DNA from: an uncultured Paracoccaceae bacterium
GTDB lineage: Bacteria > Pseudomonadota > Alphaproteobacteria > Rhodobacterales > Rhodobacteraceae
DNA: 64,000 nt
Assembly (NCBI GenBank): GCA_951812305.1
Contig: CATOSB010000004.1
Location: 620,001 to 684,000 of the forward strand
Direction of reading: 5' to 3'
The notes beneath the pieces are model-generated. The model had not been told where the DNA came from and did not search any database. It saw nothing but the letters and a program-made list of their open reading frames with translations. Of this stretch, positions 1-7,801 are shown piece by piece. A program made the translations under genes and the position numbers. How positions within the stretch are numbered: the stretch's first letter is position 1; every line of letters starts with the position of its first letter.

Positions 1-67
1 CGAGGCGCCTTTATAAACCGCTTTGCTGCGACTGCAAACTCTAGCGTTCATTTTTTCGCCAGAATGC
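1..67. other. Unassigned edge sequence left of IS630
   Basis: I see no gene in these bases. With both IS630 copy 1 and IS66 copy 1 removed, this stretch would run through 1309-1335 into the upstream region of the GlxA-type regulator. It is therefore probably part of that gene's upstream region or the end of an unseen neighbour. Confidence 0.3.
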
Positions 68-79
68 TAGTCCCTTGAT

Positions 80-742
80 TCATCCGATTTGCGGGTAAAG
101 GTGAGCAAGTTTGATGCGTGCGTCTTTAGTTGAGAATCGCCATGTCACCTTTGCGGATGCGGTGTTTCGCTCGGTTTCCCATGCCTTTGCTTCATTGGCC
201 AAGGTGTTGCGATCAGGAATGCGGCGGTCGAGACATTGACGCGCAAGTGTGCTGAGTTCACATTCTGCGATGTTGAGCCAGGAGCCGTGTTTGGGCGTGA
301 AGTGCCACTCAAACCGTTCGACAATGCGACGGGCTTCATCAGGTGGAAAGGCCTTGTATAACGACGCCGGGTTGTGGGTGTTGAGATTGTCCTGAACCAG
401 TGTAATCCGGTCAGCCTTGGGGAAGTGGGTGTCGGCGAGGTCCTTGAGAATGTGGGCAAAATCGATGGCGGTTCGGCGGTCTCGAACGGCAACATGGCGC
501 CAGCCTTCAAGCGGGGCAAACAACATGAACAGGCTGGCCACACCCGCGCGCTCGTATTCATAGTCGAAACGGGCTTCGCGCCCCGGCCGGATTGGGATCG
601 GCGTACGGGTCTCAAAGGTCAGCTGCTTGCTGGTCTCGTCAAGGCAAACCAGCGGGCGGGCCGGATCATAGGGGCGCGTGTAGACTTCCAGCACATCTTC
701 CATCGCAGCAACAAAACCTGCATTGGCTTTCGGAGGGATCAC
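80..742 (-). CDS. IS630 transposase, catalytic DDE frame (orfB)
   Basis: This 220-residue frame carries the IS630/Tc1-type catalytic core. The three acidic residues are visible in LVCLDETSKQL, TLVQDNLNTH and LNIAECELS. A GTG start overlapping the orfA stop is possible, but the frame continues upstream as KPHKSRYWVIPPK. It is therefore most likely made as an orfA-orfB fusion through a -1 shift at the A7 run at 774-780. The frame is intact, so the element may be active. Confidence 0.88.
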   Translation of the reverse strand: MIPPKANAGFVAAMEDVLEVYTRPYDPARPLVCLDETSKQLTFETRTPIPIRPGREARFDYEYERAGVASLFMLFAPLEGWRHVAVRDRRTAIDFAHILKDLADTHFPKADRITLVQDNLNTHNPASLYKAFPPDEARRIVERFEWHFTPKHGSWLNIAECELSTLARQCLDRRIPDRNTLANEAKAWETERNTASAKVTWRFSTKDARIKLAHLYPQIG

Positions 743-1230
743 CCAATAGCGGCTCTTGTGCGGTTTGAGCGCGTTTTTTTGAGCACCCGATGGATCGTGC
801 TGTCGCTGGCTGCTTCAACGATGCCCAATTCGACCACGCGCGTTTCCAGAAGACGCAAAGACCAGCGCGCGTGACCCTCCGGTGGTTCCGAACAGGCCAA
901 CGCAATGAGCTTCGCCTCAGCGGTTCCATCAAAGATTGCTGGCGTGGACGGGGTCTTCTGCTTTTTGCGACCCAGAGCCGCCTCAAGGCCTTCTTCCACA
1001 ACCTGGCGGCGGGTACGGAATACTGTGGAAACACTGGTCTCCAAAGCTTCTGCAATCCGCTCGTCATCCCAGCCGCCACTGTCTGAAGATACATCTGCCT
1101 TGAGCAATATCCGCGCCTTGAGCAGTCGATACGCCGCCTGCCGACCCGTGCGGATCATATCCTCAAGCTGCAACCGCTCACCAGCATTCAGTCGAACAAC
1201 ATACTTCACAGCACGACCACATTTTGACAT
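739..1230 (-). CDS. IS630 transposase, N-terminal frame (orfA)
   Basis: This 163-residue frame holds the helix-turn-helix DNA-binding part of an IS630 transposase. The segment around residues 55-80 (RIAEALETSVSTVFRTRRQ) reads as the recognition helices. It overlaps orfB by GTGA (739-742). Just upstream of the overlap, a run of seven A on the coding strand (positions 774-780) lets a ribosome slip by -1. The shifted frame reads ALKPHKSRYWVIPPK straight into orfB, giving the full DDE transposase. The fusion by frameshifting is inferred from frame and motif continuity. Confidence 0.85.
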   Translation of the reverse strand: MSKCGRAVKYVVRLNAGERLQLEDMIRTGRQAAYRLLKARILLKADVSSDSGGWDDERIAEALETSVSTVFRTRRQVVEEGLEAALGRKKQKTPSTPAIFDGTAEAKLIALACSEPPEGHARWSLRLLETRVVELGIVEAASDSTIHRVLKKTRSNRTRAAIG

Positions 1231-1335
1231 CTCAATACCCTCCCAAAATCTATAGCAGAGTGATTCAGAAAAATATCACAACGTCAAATCATGCGAAGCG
1301 AGGGACTAGGCTGACCGCGAATATCCTGTTTAATG

Positions 1336-2935
1336 GTAACTCCCAAGCACCCCCCACGTTTGAGTGTTATTGTCAGTTTTATGGTGAGTCGAATTTGCCA
1401 TTTTGCGCGTGTTTTTTTCTTTCTTGTCTGAATTCTGTGGCGCCGGGTTGATTTCTCTGAATCAGTGGTGGGATGGATCAGGTTGCCGCCCTTGAACAAC
1501 TTCTCGCCACGGCTCTGCGTCGGATCGCTGAGCTTGAAGCTGCGTTGGCGAGCATGGCGGAAGAGATCACGGACCTGCGCCGACAGTTGGCCAAGAACAG
1601 CAGCAATAGCAGCAAGCCCCCTTCAAGTGATGGCCTGAAGAAGCCAGCCCCGCGCAGCCTGCGTGGCAAATCCGGAAAGAAAAGTGGCGGCCAAGTTGGC
1701 CACCGGGGCGACACCCTGCGCCAGACGTCAACACCCGACTTTGTCGAACGGCATGAGGCGACGCATTGCAGCGCCTGTCAGAGCGCCCTGACGGCGGAGA
1801 TGGTGAAAGGGATCGAGAAGCGTCAGGTGTTCGACTTGCCTGCGCCACGCCTGGAGGTCACCGAGCATCAGGCGGCGGTTTATTGTTGCGACCATTGTCG
1901 AGCCACGACGACGGCTGGCTTTCCCGATGGCGTGGCCGCGCATGTGCAATATGGCACGCGCATGCGGGCAGTGGCGGTCTATTGCAATGTTCAGCAGCTG
2001 ATACCCGAGGATCGGGTCTGCCAGCTTATGCGCGACCTGTTTGGGGCCACCAGCTTGTGCGCGGCCAGCGTGACCAACTGGACGCGCGGCGCGGCAAATA
2101 AGATGGGTGTCGTGGTTGAACACATTCTCGCCCGGCTTGCCGAAGGCGGCGTTCGGCATCTGGACGAGACCGGACTTCGTGTTGCCGGCAAGCTGCACTG
2201 GCTGCACACGATCTGCGATACCGCCTTCACCCATTACCGCATCAGCGCCAAACGCGGTGCTGTTCCAACCTTCCTGACCGGCGGGACGATCATTCATGAT
2301 CACTGGAAACCCTACTACGCCCATATGAGCGGAGTGGACGCCCACGCCCTCTGCGGGGCGCATCACTTGCGCGAACTCAAGGCCATCGAAGAGATCGAAA
2401 AAGAGCCTTGGGCGACGGAGATGAGCGCAGTGCTTCATAGCGCCAATCAGCTCAGATGCGCGGCTCAGGATCAAGGCGAGACCGAACTCCCGGAACTGGT
2501 TCGCCAGGGTATAGTCACCAGATACATGGCGATCCTCGCCAAGGGGCTCGCCTTCCACGAACGCCAGCCCCCGCTGGCCAAAAGCCCCGGCACCCGCGGC
2601 CGAAAAGCCAGGCGGCCAGGCCACAACCTGCTCCTCCGCCTGCGTGACTACCGCGATGACGTTTTGCGATTCATCGCCGACTTCGCGGTCCCATTCACAA
2701 ACAATCAGGCCGAACAGGACCTGCGCATGATGAAGCTGCGCATGAAAATCTCGGGCACCTTCCGCACCCTCGAGGGCGCGCGGGTCTTCGCCGACATCAG
2801 GTCCGTCATCTCGACGGCCAGAAAACACCGGTTCAACATCCTGGAAATCCTGACCCTGTCACCACCTCAGATCATCGCACGGCTCTGACGGAACAAAACC
2901 CCGCAACCCTATCGGACAGGGTGCTTGGGAGTTAC
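1336..2935 (+). mobile_element. IS66-family element (single-ORF type), copy 1
   Basis: This 1600-bp element has terminal inverted repeats GTAACTCCCAAGCACCC / GGGTGCTTGGGAGTTAC. It is flanked by an 8-bp target duplication GTTTAATG (1328-1335 and 2936-2943), the length typical of IS66. It has only the large transposase gene and no tnpA/tnpB, as in the ISBst12-like subgroup. It differs from copies 2 and 3 by one T fewer in the T-run before the gene (7 rather than 8). It lies 27 bp from IS630 copy 1, in the upstream region of the regulator at 3006. Confidence 0.95.
1473..2888 (+). CDS. IS66-family transposase
   Basis: This is a full-length 471-residue IS66 transposase. It starts with a coiled coil (about residues 1-45), then a Ser/Asn-rich linker (NSSNSSKPPSSDGLKK). 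A zinc-finger domain follows with CSACQSAL and CCDHCRATT, then the DDE core. Acidic residues are seen in RHLDETGLRV, the DAHALCGAHHLREL stretch and NNQAEQDLRMMK. The protein is identical in all three copies in this window, which points to recent transposition. Confidence 0.96.
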   Translation: MDQVAALEQLLATALRRIAELEAALASMAEEITDLRRQLAKNSSNSSKPPSSDGLKKPAPRSLRGKSGKKSGGQVGHRGDTLRQTSTPDFVERHEATHCSACQSALTAEMVKGIEKRQVFDLPAPRLEVTEHQAAVYCCDHCRATTTAGFPDGVAAHVQYGTRMRAVAVYCNVQQLIPEDRVCQLMRDLFGATSLCAASVTNWTRGAANKMGVVVEHILARLAEGGVRHLDETGLRVAGKLHWLHTICDTAFTHYRISAKRGAVPTFLTGGTIIHDHWKPYYAHMSGVDAHALCGAHHLRELKAIEEIEKEPWATEMSAVLHSANQLRCAAQDQGETELPELVRQGIVTRYMAILAKGLAFHERQPPLAKSPGTRGRKARRPGHNLLLRLRDYRDDVLRFIADFAVPFTNNQAEQDLRMMKLRMKISGTFRTLEGARVFADIRSVISTARKHRFNILEILTLSPPQIIARL

Positions 2936-3005
2936 GTTTAATGTCTCTTGCGTGAACCCGCCAAAACTGTTTGGGTTTTCTGATCGTAAATCGAACGCAG
3001 ATAAC

Positions 3006-4010
3006 ATGCAGATGTCGCGACAAGTCTCACATGCGCCCGGCAACGAGGCGAAACCGCGCCGGTTCGTCTTTGTTCTGTTGGAAAATTTTACGATGCTCTG
3101 CTTTTCCTGTGCCCTTGAATCGCTGCGTATCGCCAATCGTATGGCCGGAAAGCAACTTTACGACTGGACGCTGATTGGTGAGGGCGGCGAAGAAGTGCGC
3201 TGTTCCGCCGGAACCGGCTTTCGCCTTGATGCCGGGCTCGAGGAAATGTCGCGCGACGACACGATCCTGATTTGCGGCGGGATTGATGTTCAGGCCGCCT
3301 CGACTAAGAAAGTCCTGAACTGGATACGGCGAGAGGCGCGACGCGGCGCAACAATCGGTGGGCTTTGTACCGCCGGTTATACGCTCGCCAAGGCGGGTCT
3401 GCTCGATGGAAAGAAGGCCACGATCCATTGGGAAAATCAGGACAGCTTCACCGAAGAATTTGACGAAGTAGAGCTGACCAAGTCGGTTTTCGTGGTTGAC
3501 GGTAACCGCATCACCACTGCCGGCGGCACCGCCTCCATCGACCTGATGTTGAAGATAATTGCCGAAGATCACAGCGAGGAATTAGCCAATTCCGTTGCCG
3601 ATCAGTTGATTTACACCTCCATCCGCACCGATCAGGATACGCAACGGCTATCGGTCCCCACCCGCATTGGTGTGCGCCACCCAAAACTCAGCCAAGTCAT
3701 CCAGATGATGGAACAGAATATCGAGGAGCCGATCAGCCCCTCGATCCTGGCCAAAGATGTCGGCATGTCGACGCGTCAGCTGGAACGCCTATTCAGACGG
3801 TATTTGAACCGTTCGCCAAAGCGTTACTATATGGAGTTAAGGTTGCAAAAGGCGCGCAATCTGCTGATGCAGACGGATATGAGCGTGATCAATGTCGCTT
3901 TGGCTTGTGGTTTCGCTTCGCCGTCGCATTTCTCTAAATGCTACCGCGCACATTACGACACGACGCCTTATCGCGAACGCGGCAGCCACGCGGCCCGACT
4001 GTCGATCTGA
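3006..4010 (+). CDS. GlxA-family AraC-type transcriptional regulator
   Basis: This is a 334-residue regulator with an N-terminal DJ-1/PfpI-like (class I amidotransferase-like) ligand domain at about residues 12-200. That domain includes the nucleophile-elbow-like segment GGLCTAGYTLAKAG. A C-terminal AraC helix-turn-helix pair at about 240-330 includes ILAKDVGMSTRQLERLFRRY and VALACGFASPSHFSKCYRAHY. This architecture is shared by GbdR/CdhR-type regulators of glycine betaine or carnitine use, but the ligand cannot be read from sequence. The ATG at 3006 begins where family similarity starts; the frame is open further upstream to 2925, inside the IS66 end. IS66 copy 1 ends 71 bp before the start, so its native promoter may be displaced. 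Confidence 0.82.
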   Translation: MQMSRQVSHAPGNEAKPRRFVFVLLENFTMLCFSCALESLRIANRMAGKQLYDWTLIGEGGEEVRCSAGTGFRLDAGLEEMSRDDTILICGGIDVQAASTKKVLNWIRREARRGATIGGLCTAGYTLAKAGLLDGKKATIHWENQDSFTEEFDEVELTKSVFVVDGNRITTAGGTASIDLMLKIIAEDHSEELANSVADQLIYTSIRTDQDTQRLSVPTRIGVRHPKLSQVIQMMEQNIEEPISPSILAKDVGMSTRQLERLFRRYLNRSPKRYYMELRLQKARNLLMQTDMSVINVALACGFASPSHFSKCYRAHYDTTPYRERGSHAARLSI

Positions 4011-4093
4011 ATTGACTCCCACACTTCGAAACACACATTCGGCTAAGAGGCCAGATTACTGGGCGCGTCACCGCCAAAGACGTCGTAATTGAC

Positions 4094-5283
4094 CTTACCA
4101 CCCTTCAATTTAGCCAGACATCCCAGAGCTTGGGGATTTTGGCATAACCTGCGAGGCATCGTCGGATAGCACGAAGGCCTGTCTTGAAGAGAGAGCATAA
4201 GGACCTTCGGGCTTTTCGAATCCCCTTTTTTCGCCGCGTATTGCGACGTGGTGCTCTTCGTTTGCTCCGGTTGAAACAGCCCAGTACATGGCGATTGCCA
4301 GCACCAAAATGAGGCGGGCCAATCGATCCGGCTTTTTGATCTGGCTTTGAGTAATTTCAAAGCCCCGGGTTTTGAAGTCGGAGAACATGGCTTCAATTCC
4401 CCAACGCATTCCATAATCGAGCACCTTGTACTCGGACGGTGCTGCATTCATGGCAATAATCCAAGGCTCTTTGTGCCCCTCTTCGTGAAGCACTCCAATG
4501 TTGCTAAAGACGCCCGTTCCGTAAAGCTCAGCGTTTACAAGCCCTTCGGGCATCAGTTGGGCAATTTCGCGCGTCATCATCTCGCCACCCTGATGTTGCA
4601 GTGTGATATTTCCCTTCATGCGCAGCCGGTAGTCCCATCCAGCCTCCTGGCACCATGCGACCAATCGGGCGGTTCCATAAAACCGATCTCCCGCCAGCAA
4701 CACACGCGCATCCGCCGGGAGCCATGGGCGGACTGCTTCCAAAAGCTCATGTTGCACGCGCCATCCAATCGGCCCTTTGGTCTGGCGTACACGCCAGGCG
4801 ACCGGGAGGGCCCGATCCCGCATCCGCACCGATAACATCAAAACCTCATGCCCTTCGTTGAGCTTGCTTTGATCAAGGGCCACCACAATCGTTTCTCCGG
4901 CCTCACACTGGCGGCGGAAAATTTCACCAACATAGGCCTGCATGATCTCATCAGTATCGATGTGAGGATTGCCCAGAACCCGCGAAATGTATTGATAGCG
5001 GTGGTCCACAGAGCCGATATCGCGGGGCAGAGCAGCCGCATTTTCCATCAGATTGACGCTGCGCGTGTTCAAAATCACGCTTGCTATGATGCACAATCCC
5101 TCCCGGCGCGACTTGTGATACCCGAGCAAGCGGTCCTGAAAATCCGCCTCAACCTTCGAATAAAGCTCTGAAAAACAAACATTTCCCAACAAACCAGCCT
5201 CCAATATCAGCAGTGGAGACTCCTTGAATCACACAGATCAGACAAACGTCAAATCAGATCCGGAAATTTTGAAGGGTGGTAAG
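4094..5283 (-). mobile_element. IS4-type element, copy 1
   Basis: This 1190-bp element has near-perfect ends CTTACCACCCTTCAA / TTGAAGGGTGGTAAG. It is flanked by a 10-bp target duplication CGTAATTGAC (4084-4093 and 5284-5293). The duplication can be read as 11 bp, because the element's first base also matches. It lies between the regulator gene and the efflux gene, 73 bp before the latter's start codon, so it probably affects that gene's upstream region without breaking a frame. Confidence 0.94.
4110..5204 (-). CDS. IS4-family transposase
   Basis: This is a 364-residue DDE transposase. Catalytic acidic residues appear in VVALDQSKL and LLAGDRFYG. The C-terminal signature YGMRWGIEAMFSDFK fits the IS4 Y-x2-R-x3-E-x6-K motif. 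The start is TTG by the longest frame; I did not identify a better one. Four copies in the window encode the same protein. Confidence 0.93.
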   Translation of the reverse strand: MEAGLLGNVCFSELYSKVEADFQDRLLGYHKSRREGLCIIASVILNTRSVNLMENAAALPRDIGSVDHRYQYISRVLGNPHIDTDEIMQAYVGEIFRRQCEAGETIVVALDQSKLNEGHEVLMLSVRMRDRALPVAWRVRQTKGPIGWRVQHELLEAVRPWLPADARVLLAGDRFYGTARLVAWCQEAGWDYRLRMKGNITLQHQGGEMMTREIAQLMPEGLVNAELYGTGVFSNIGVLHEEGHKEPWIIAMNAAPSEYKVLDYGMRWGIEAMFSDFKTRGFEITQSQIKKPDRLARLILVLAIAMYWAVSTGANEEHHVAIRGEKRGFEKPEGPYALSSRQAFVLSDDASQVMPKSPSSGMSG

Positions 5284-5356
5284 CGTAATTGACCGAAGCC
5301 AAGAATTTGATTTAACACGCCCTCGCATTTCGGAATTTCCGCTGTTACGCGGAGCC

Positions 5357-6568
5357 ATGAACCTCCGCGCCCAAACACGACTCCGCCTACCGGAATTCAC
5401 GGTTCTGATGGCGATGCTGTTTGCCATCATCGCATTCAGCATCGATGCGATGCTGCCCGCAATGGGGCAAATTGCGAGCGAGTTATCCCCCAATGATCCC
5501 AATCGCGCGCAACTGGTGGTCATGAGTTTTGTTCTGGGGATGGGCGTCGGCACGTTGTTTACTGGCCCGATGGCTGATGCCTGGGGCCGTAAACCTGTCA
5601 TCATATGGGGCGGCGTGGTGTTCTGCATTGGGTCGGTTATTGCCTGGTACGCCCAATCTCTGGAACTGGTTCTTGCCGCGCGCATTCTTCAGGGGCTAGG
5701 CGCGGCGGGCCCGCGCATCGCCTCAATGGCGATCATGCGCGACCTTTATGCCGGGCGGCAAATGGCGCGCGTCATGTCGCTCGCCATGATGGTATTTGTT
5801 TTTGTCCCGGCCGTTGCCCCGATGATCGGGTCATGGATCATGGCCGGATTCGGTTGGCGCGCAATATTCCTGTCCTTTGTGGTCTTTGCGACGATCAATT
5901 GCGGCTGGCTCGCTGTGCGTCAGCCTGAGACGATTGCAAAACCCGACCGGCGTCCGCTTCGGCTGGCTGAAATACGGGACGGCGTGAAGGAGGTGCTGAC
6001 GATCCCGCGCGTGGTCATCGCCATCGTGGTCCTTTCGTTCGCTTTCACGCTGATCTTCCTGACGCTCGTCACGCTGCAACAGATTTTCGAACACTCATTC
6101 GGGCGTTCCGAAAGTTTCCCCTATTGGTTTGCATTGATCTCGGTTTTGTCCGCGCCGGGTGGTTATCTTAACGCAAAAATCGTTGAACGATTGGGGATGC
6201 GCTATCTCATCGCGGCCGCGTTCAGTGTGCAGATGGTTCTGGCTACCCTCATGACTTGCGTTGTCCTGCTGGCCCCCACTGGCGACGTTTATTTTGGCAT
6301 TTATCTCCTCTGGATCCTTTCCGTCATGTTGACGGCCGGATTCACCATCGGAAATCTCAACGCCCTCAGTCTGGAGCCTCTTGGGCATATTGCGGGCCTC
6401 GCCAGCTCTGTGATCAGCGCCGTATCGACCATCATTTCCGCTGCGATCACTGCCGGATTGGGCCGATTCCTCGATGGCACCCCACTGGCCCCGGCGATGT
6501 CGATTGCCTGCCTGTCTATCGCCAGCGTCTGGCTGATCGGCAGGATCAGGGATGAACAACCCGCCTAG
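5357..6568 (+). CDS. Bcr/CflA-type multidrug efflux MFS transporter
   Basis: This is a 403-residue inner-membrane drug:H+ antiporter of the major facilitator family with about 12 hydrophobic segments. After the first helix it shows SIDAMLPAMGQIA, then the loop GPMADAWGRKPVI and the helix-4/5 region RILQGLGAAGPRIASMAIMRDLY, all typical of the Bcr/CflA subfamily. The ATG at 5357 is preferred because the longer frame starts inside the IS4 end. Its TAG stop (6566-6568) falls exactly at the junction with IS630 copy 2: the T and A belong to the target and the G to the transposon, yet the stop is unchanged from the uninterrupted state. Confidence 0.88.
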   Translation: MNLRAQTRLRLPEFTVLMAMLFAIIAFSIDAMLPAMGQIASELSPNDPNRAQLVVMSFVLGMGVGTLFTGPMADAWGRKPVIIWGGVVFCIGSVIAWYAQSLELVLAARILQGLGAAGPRIASMAIMRDLYAGRQMARVMSLAMMVFVFVPAVAPMIGSWIMAGFGWRAIFLSFVVFATINCGWLAVRQPETIAKPDRRPLRLAEIRDGVKEVLTIPRVVIAIVVLSFAFTLIFLTLVTLQQIFEHSFGRSESFPYWFALISVLSAPGGYLNAKIVERLGMRYLIAAAFSVQMVLATLMTCVVLLAPTGDVYFGIYLLWILSVMLTAGFTIGNLNALSLEPLGHIAGLASSVISAVSTIISAAITAGLGRFLDGTPLAPAMSIACLSIASVWLIGRIRDEQPA

Positions 6569-6577
6569 TCCCCTGAT

Positions 6578-7240
6578 TCACCCAATTTGCGGGTAAAGCT
6601 GTGAGAGTTTGTTTCTGGCATCCGTAGCCGTGAAGTGCCATTTAACCTTGGCTTTCTCGGCATTCCGCGTTGCTGTCCAAGCGTAGACTTCGGTTTCCAA
6701 GGATGCCTTGTCAGGAATACGCCGGTCGAGGCATTGCCGAGACAAAACGCTGAGTTCGCATTCAGCAATGTTCAGCCAAGACCCGTGTTTCGGCGTGTAG
6801 TGCCACTCGAAACGCTCCGCGATACGGCGGGCTTCGGTGGGAGGAAATGCCTCGTACAGTGAGGCCGGCTTGTGGGTGTTGAGGTTATCTTGCACAAGCG
6901 TGATCTTTTCGGCGCTCGGGAAGTACACATCAGCCAGATCACGAAGCACATGGGCGTAATCAATGGCGGTACGCTGGTCACGGACAGCGAGATGACGCCA
7001 ACCGACAAGCGGTGCGAACAGCATAAACAAGCTGGCCACCCCATTGCGTTCGTATTCATAGTCAGACCGCGCTGATTGCCCCGGCCGCGCAGGGATCGGG
7101 GTGCGTGTTTCTTTGGTCAGTTGCCTGGATGTTTCGTCGAGACAGACCAGCGGTCGGTTCGGGTCCTGCGGGCGGGTGTAGACATCAAGCACGTCCTCCA
7201 TCGCGGCGACAAAGGCTGCATTGGCCTTGGGCGGGATCAC
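6578..7240 (-). CDS. IS630 transposase, catalytic DDE frame (orfB)
   Basis: This 220-residue catalytic half has acidic residues in LVCLDETSRQL, TLVQDNLNTHK and LNIAECELSVL. It overlaps orfA by GTGA (7237-7240) and is likely expressed as a frameshift fusion. The frame is intact. Confidence 0.88.
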   Translation of the reverse strand: MIPPKANAAFVAAMEDVLDVYTRPQDPNRPLVCLDETSRQLTKETRTPIPARPGQSARSDYEYERNGVASLFMLFAPLVGWRHLAVRDQRTAIDYAHVLRDLADVYFPSAEKITLVQDNLNTHKPASLYEAFPPTEARRIAERFEWHYTPKHGSWLNIAECELSVLSRQCLDRRIPDKASLETEVYAWTATRNAEKAKVKWHFTATDARNKLSQLYPQIG

Positions 7241-7725
7241 CCAATAGCGGCTTTGGTGCGGTTTGAGCGCGTTTTTTTGAGCACCCGCTGGATGGTCGTG
7301 TCGCTGGTGGTTTCGACAATCCCCAGTTCAACCACGCGCTTTTCCAACAAACGCAGCGACCAGCGGGCATAGCCTTGCGGAGGCTCAGAGCAGGCAAGGG
7401 CGATCAACCTTGCCTCCGCTTCCCCATCAAATATGCGCGAAGGTGCGGTGGACCTTTTCTTTCGCGACAGGGCCGCCTCTAACCCTTCCTCTACGAGTTG
7501 TCGGCGGGTCCGCAGAACTGTCGAGGAGCTTGTCTCCAGAGCCTCGGCGATCCGCGCATCAGCCCAACCAGGGCCTTCCGCCGACACATCCGCTTTAAGC
7601 AATATCCGCGCCTTCAAAAGCCGATACGCAACACCGATACCCTTGCAGATCATTTTCTCCAACTCTGCGCGCTCTTCGCTCGATAGTCGAACCACAAACT
7701 TCGCATCAGGACCACGTTTGCCCAT
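7237..7725 (-). CDS. IS630 transposase, N-terminal frame (orfA)
   Basis: This 162-residue helix-turn-helix half of an IS630 transposase is homologous to the frame at 739-1230 but clearly diverged (for example KFVVRLSSEERAELEKM against KYVVRLNAGERLQLEDM). The same run of seven A on the coding strand (7272-7278) precedes the overlap with orfB. The -1 frameshift site is therefore conserved between two diverged elements. Confidence 0.85.
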   Translation of the reverse strand: MGKRGPDAKFVVRLSSEERAELEKMICKGIGVAYRLLKARILLKADVSAEGPGWADARIAEALETSSSTVLRTRRQLVEEGLEAALSRKKRSTAPSRIFDGEAEARLIALACSEPPQGYARWSLRLLEKRVVELGIVETTSDTTIQRVLKKTRSNRTKAAIG

Positions 7726-7801
7726 CTCTCACACCTCCCAGCTTTTGCCAGGACAGAGATTCAGAGAAAACAAACCGTGTCAAATCATGCGAAACAGGGG
7801 A

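Larger units (their letters stand above)
70..1306 (-). mobile_element. IS630-family element, copy 1
   Basis: This is a complete 1237-bp element. Its ends are imperfect inverted repeats: the left starts GTCCCTTGATTCAT and the right, read inward, GTCCCTCGCTTCGCAT. It is flanked by TA on both sides (68-69 and 1307-1308), the TA target duplication of IS630. With the flanking bases both junctions read CTAG, the preferred target of IS630 itself. It contains two overlapping transposase frames on the minus strand. It is similar but not identical to the copy at 6568-7802. Confidence 0.92.

Noticed and set aside
1728..2828. Long 366-codon open frame antisense to the IS66 transposase (also at 49772-50872 and 61280-62380)
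   Set aside because: It is the reverse-strand shadow of the highly conserved transposase, has no domain features, and persists only because the element is repeated.
4347..4835. 162-codon frame antisense to the IS4 transposase (repeated in all copies)
   Set aside because: It is a shadow frame; the transposase frame has the DDE and YREK motifs and this one has none.
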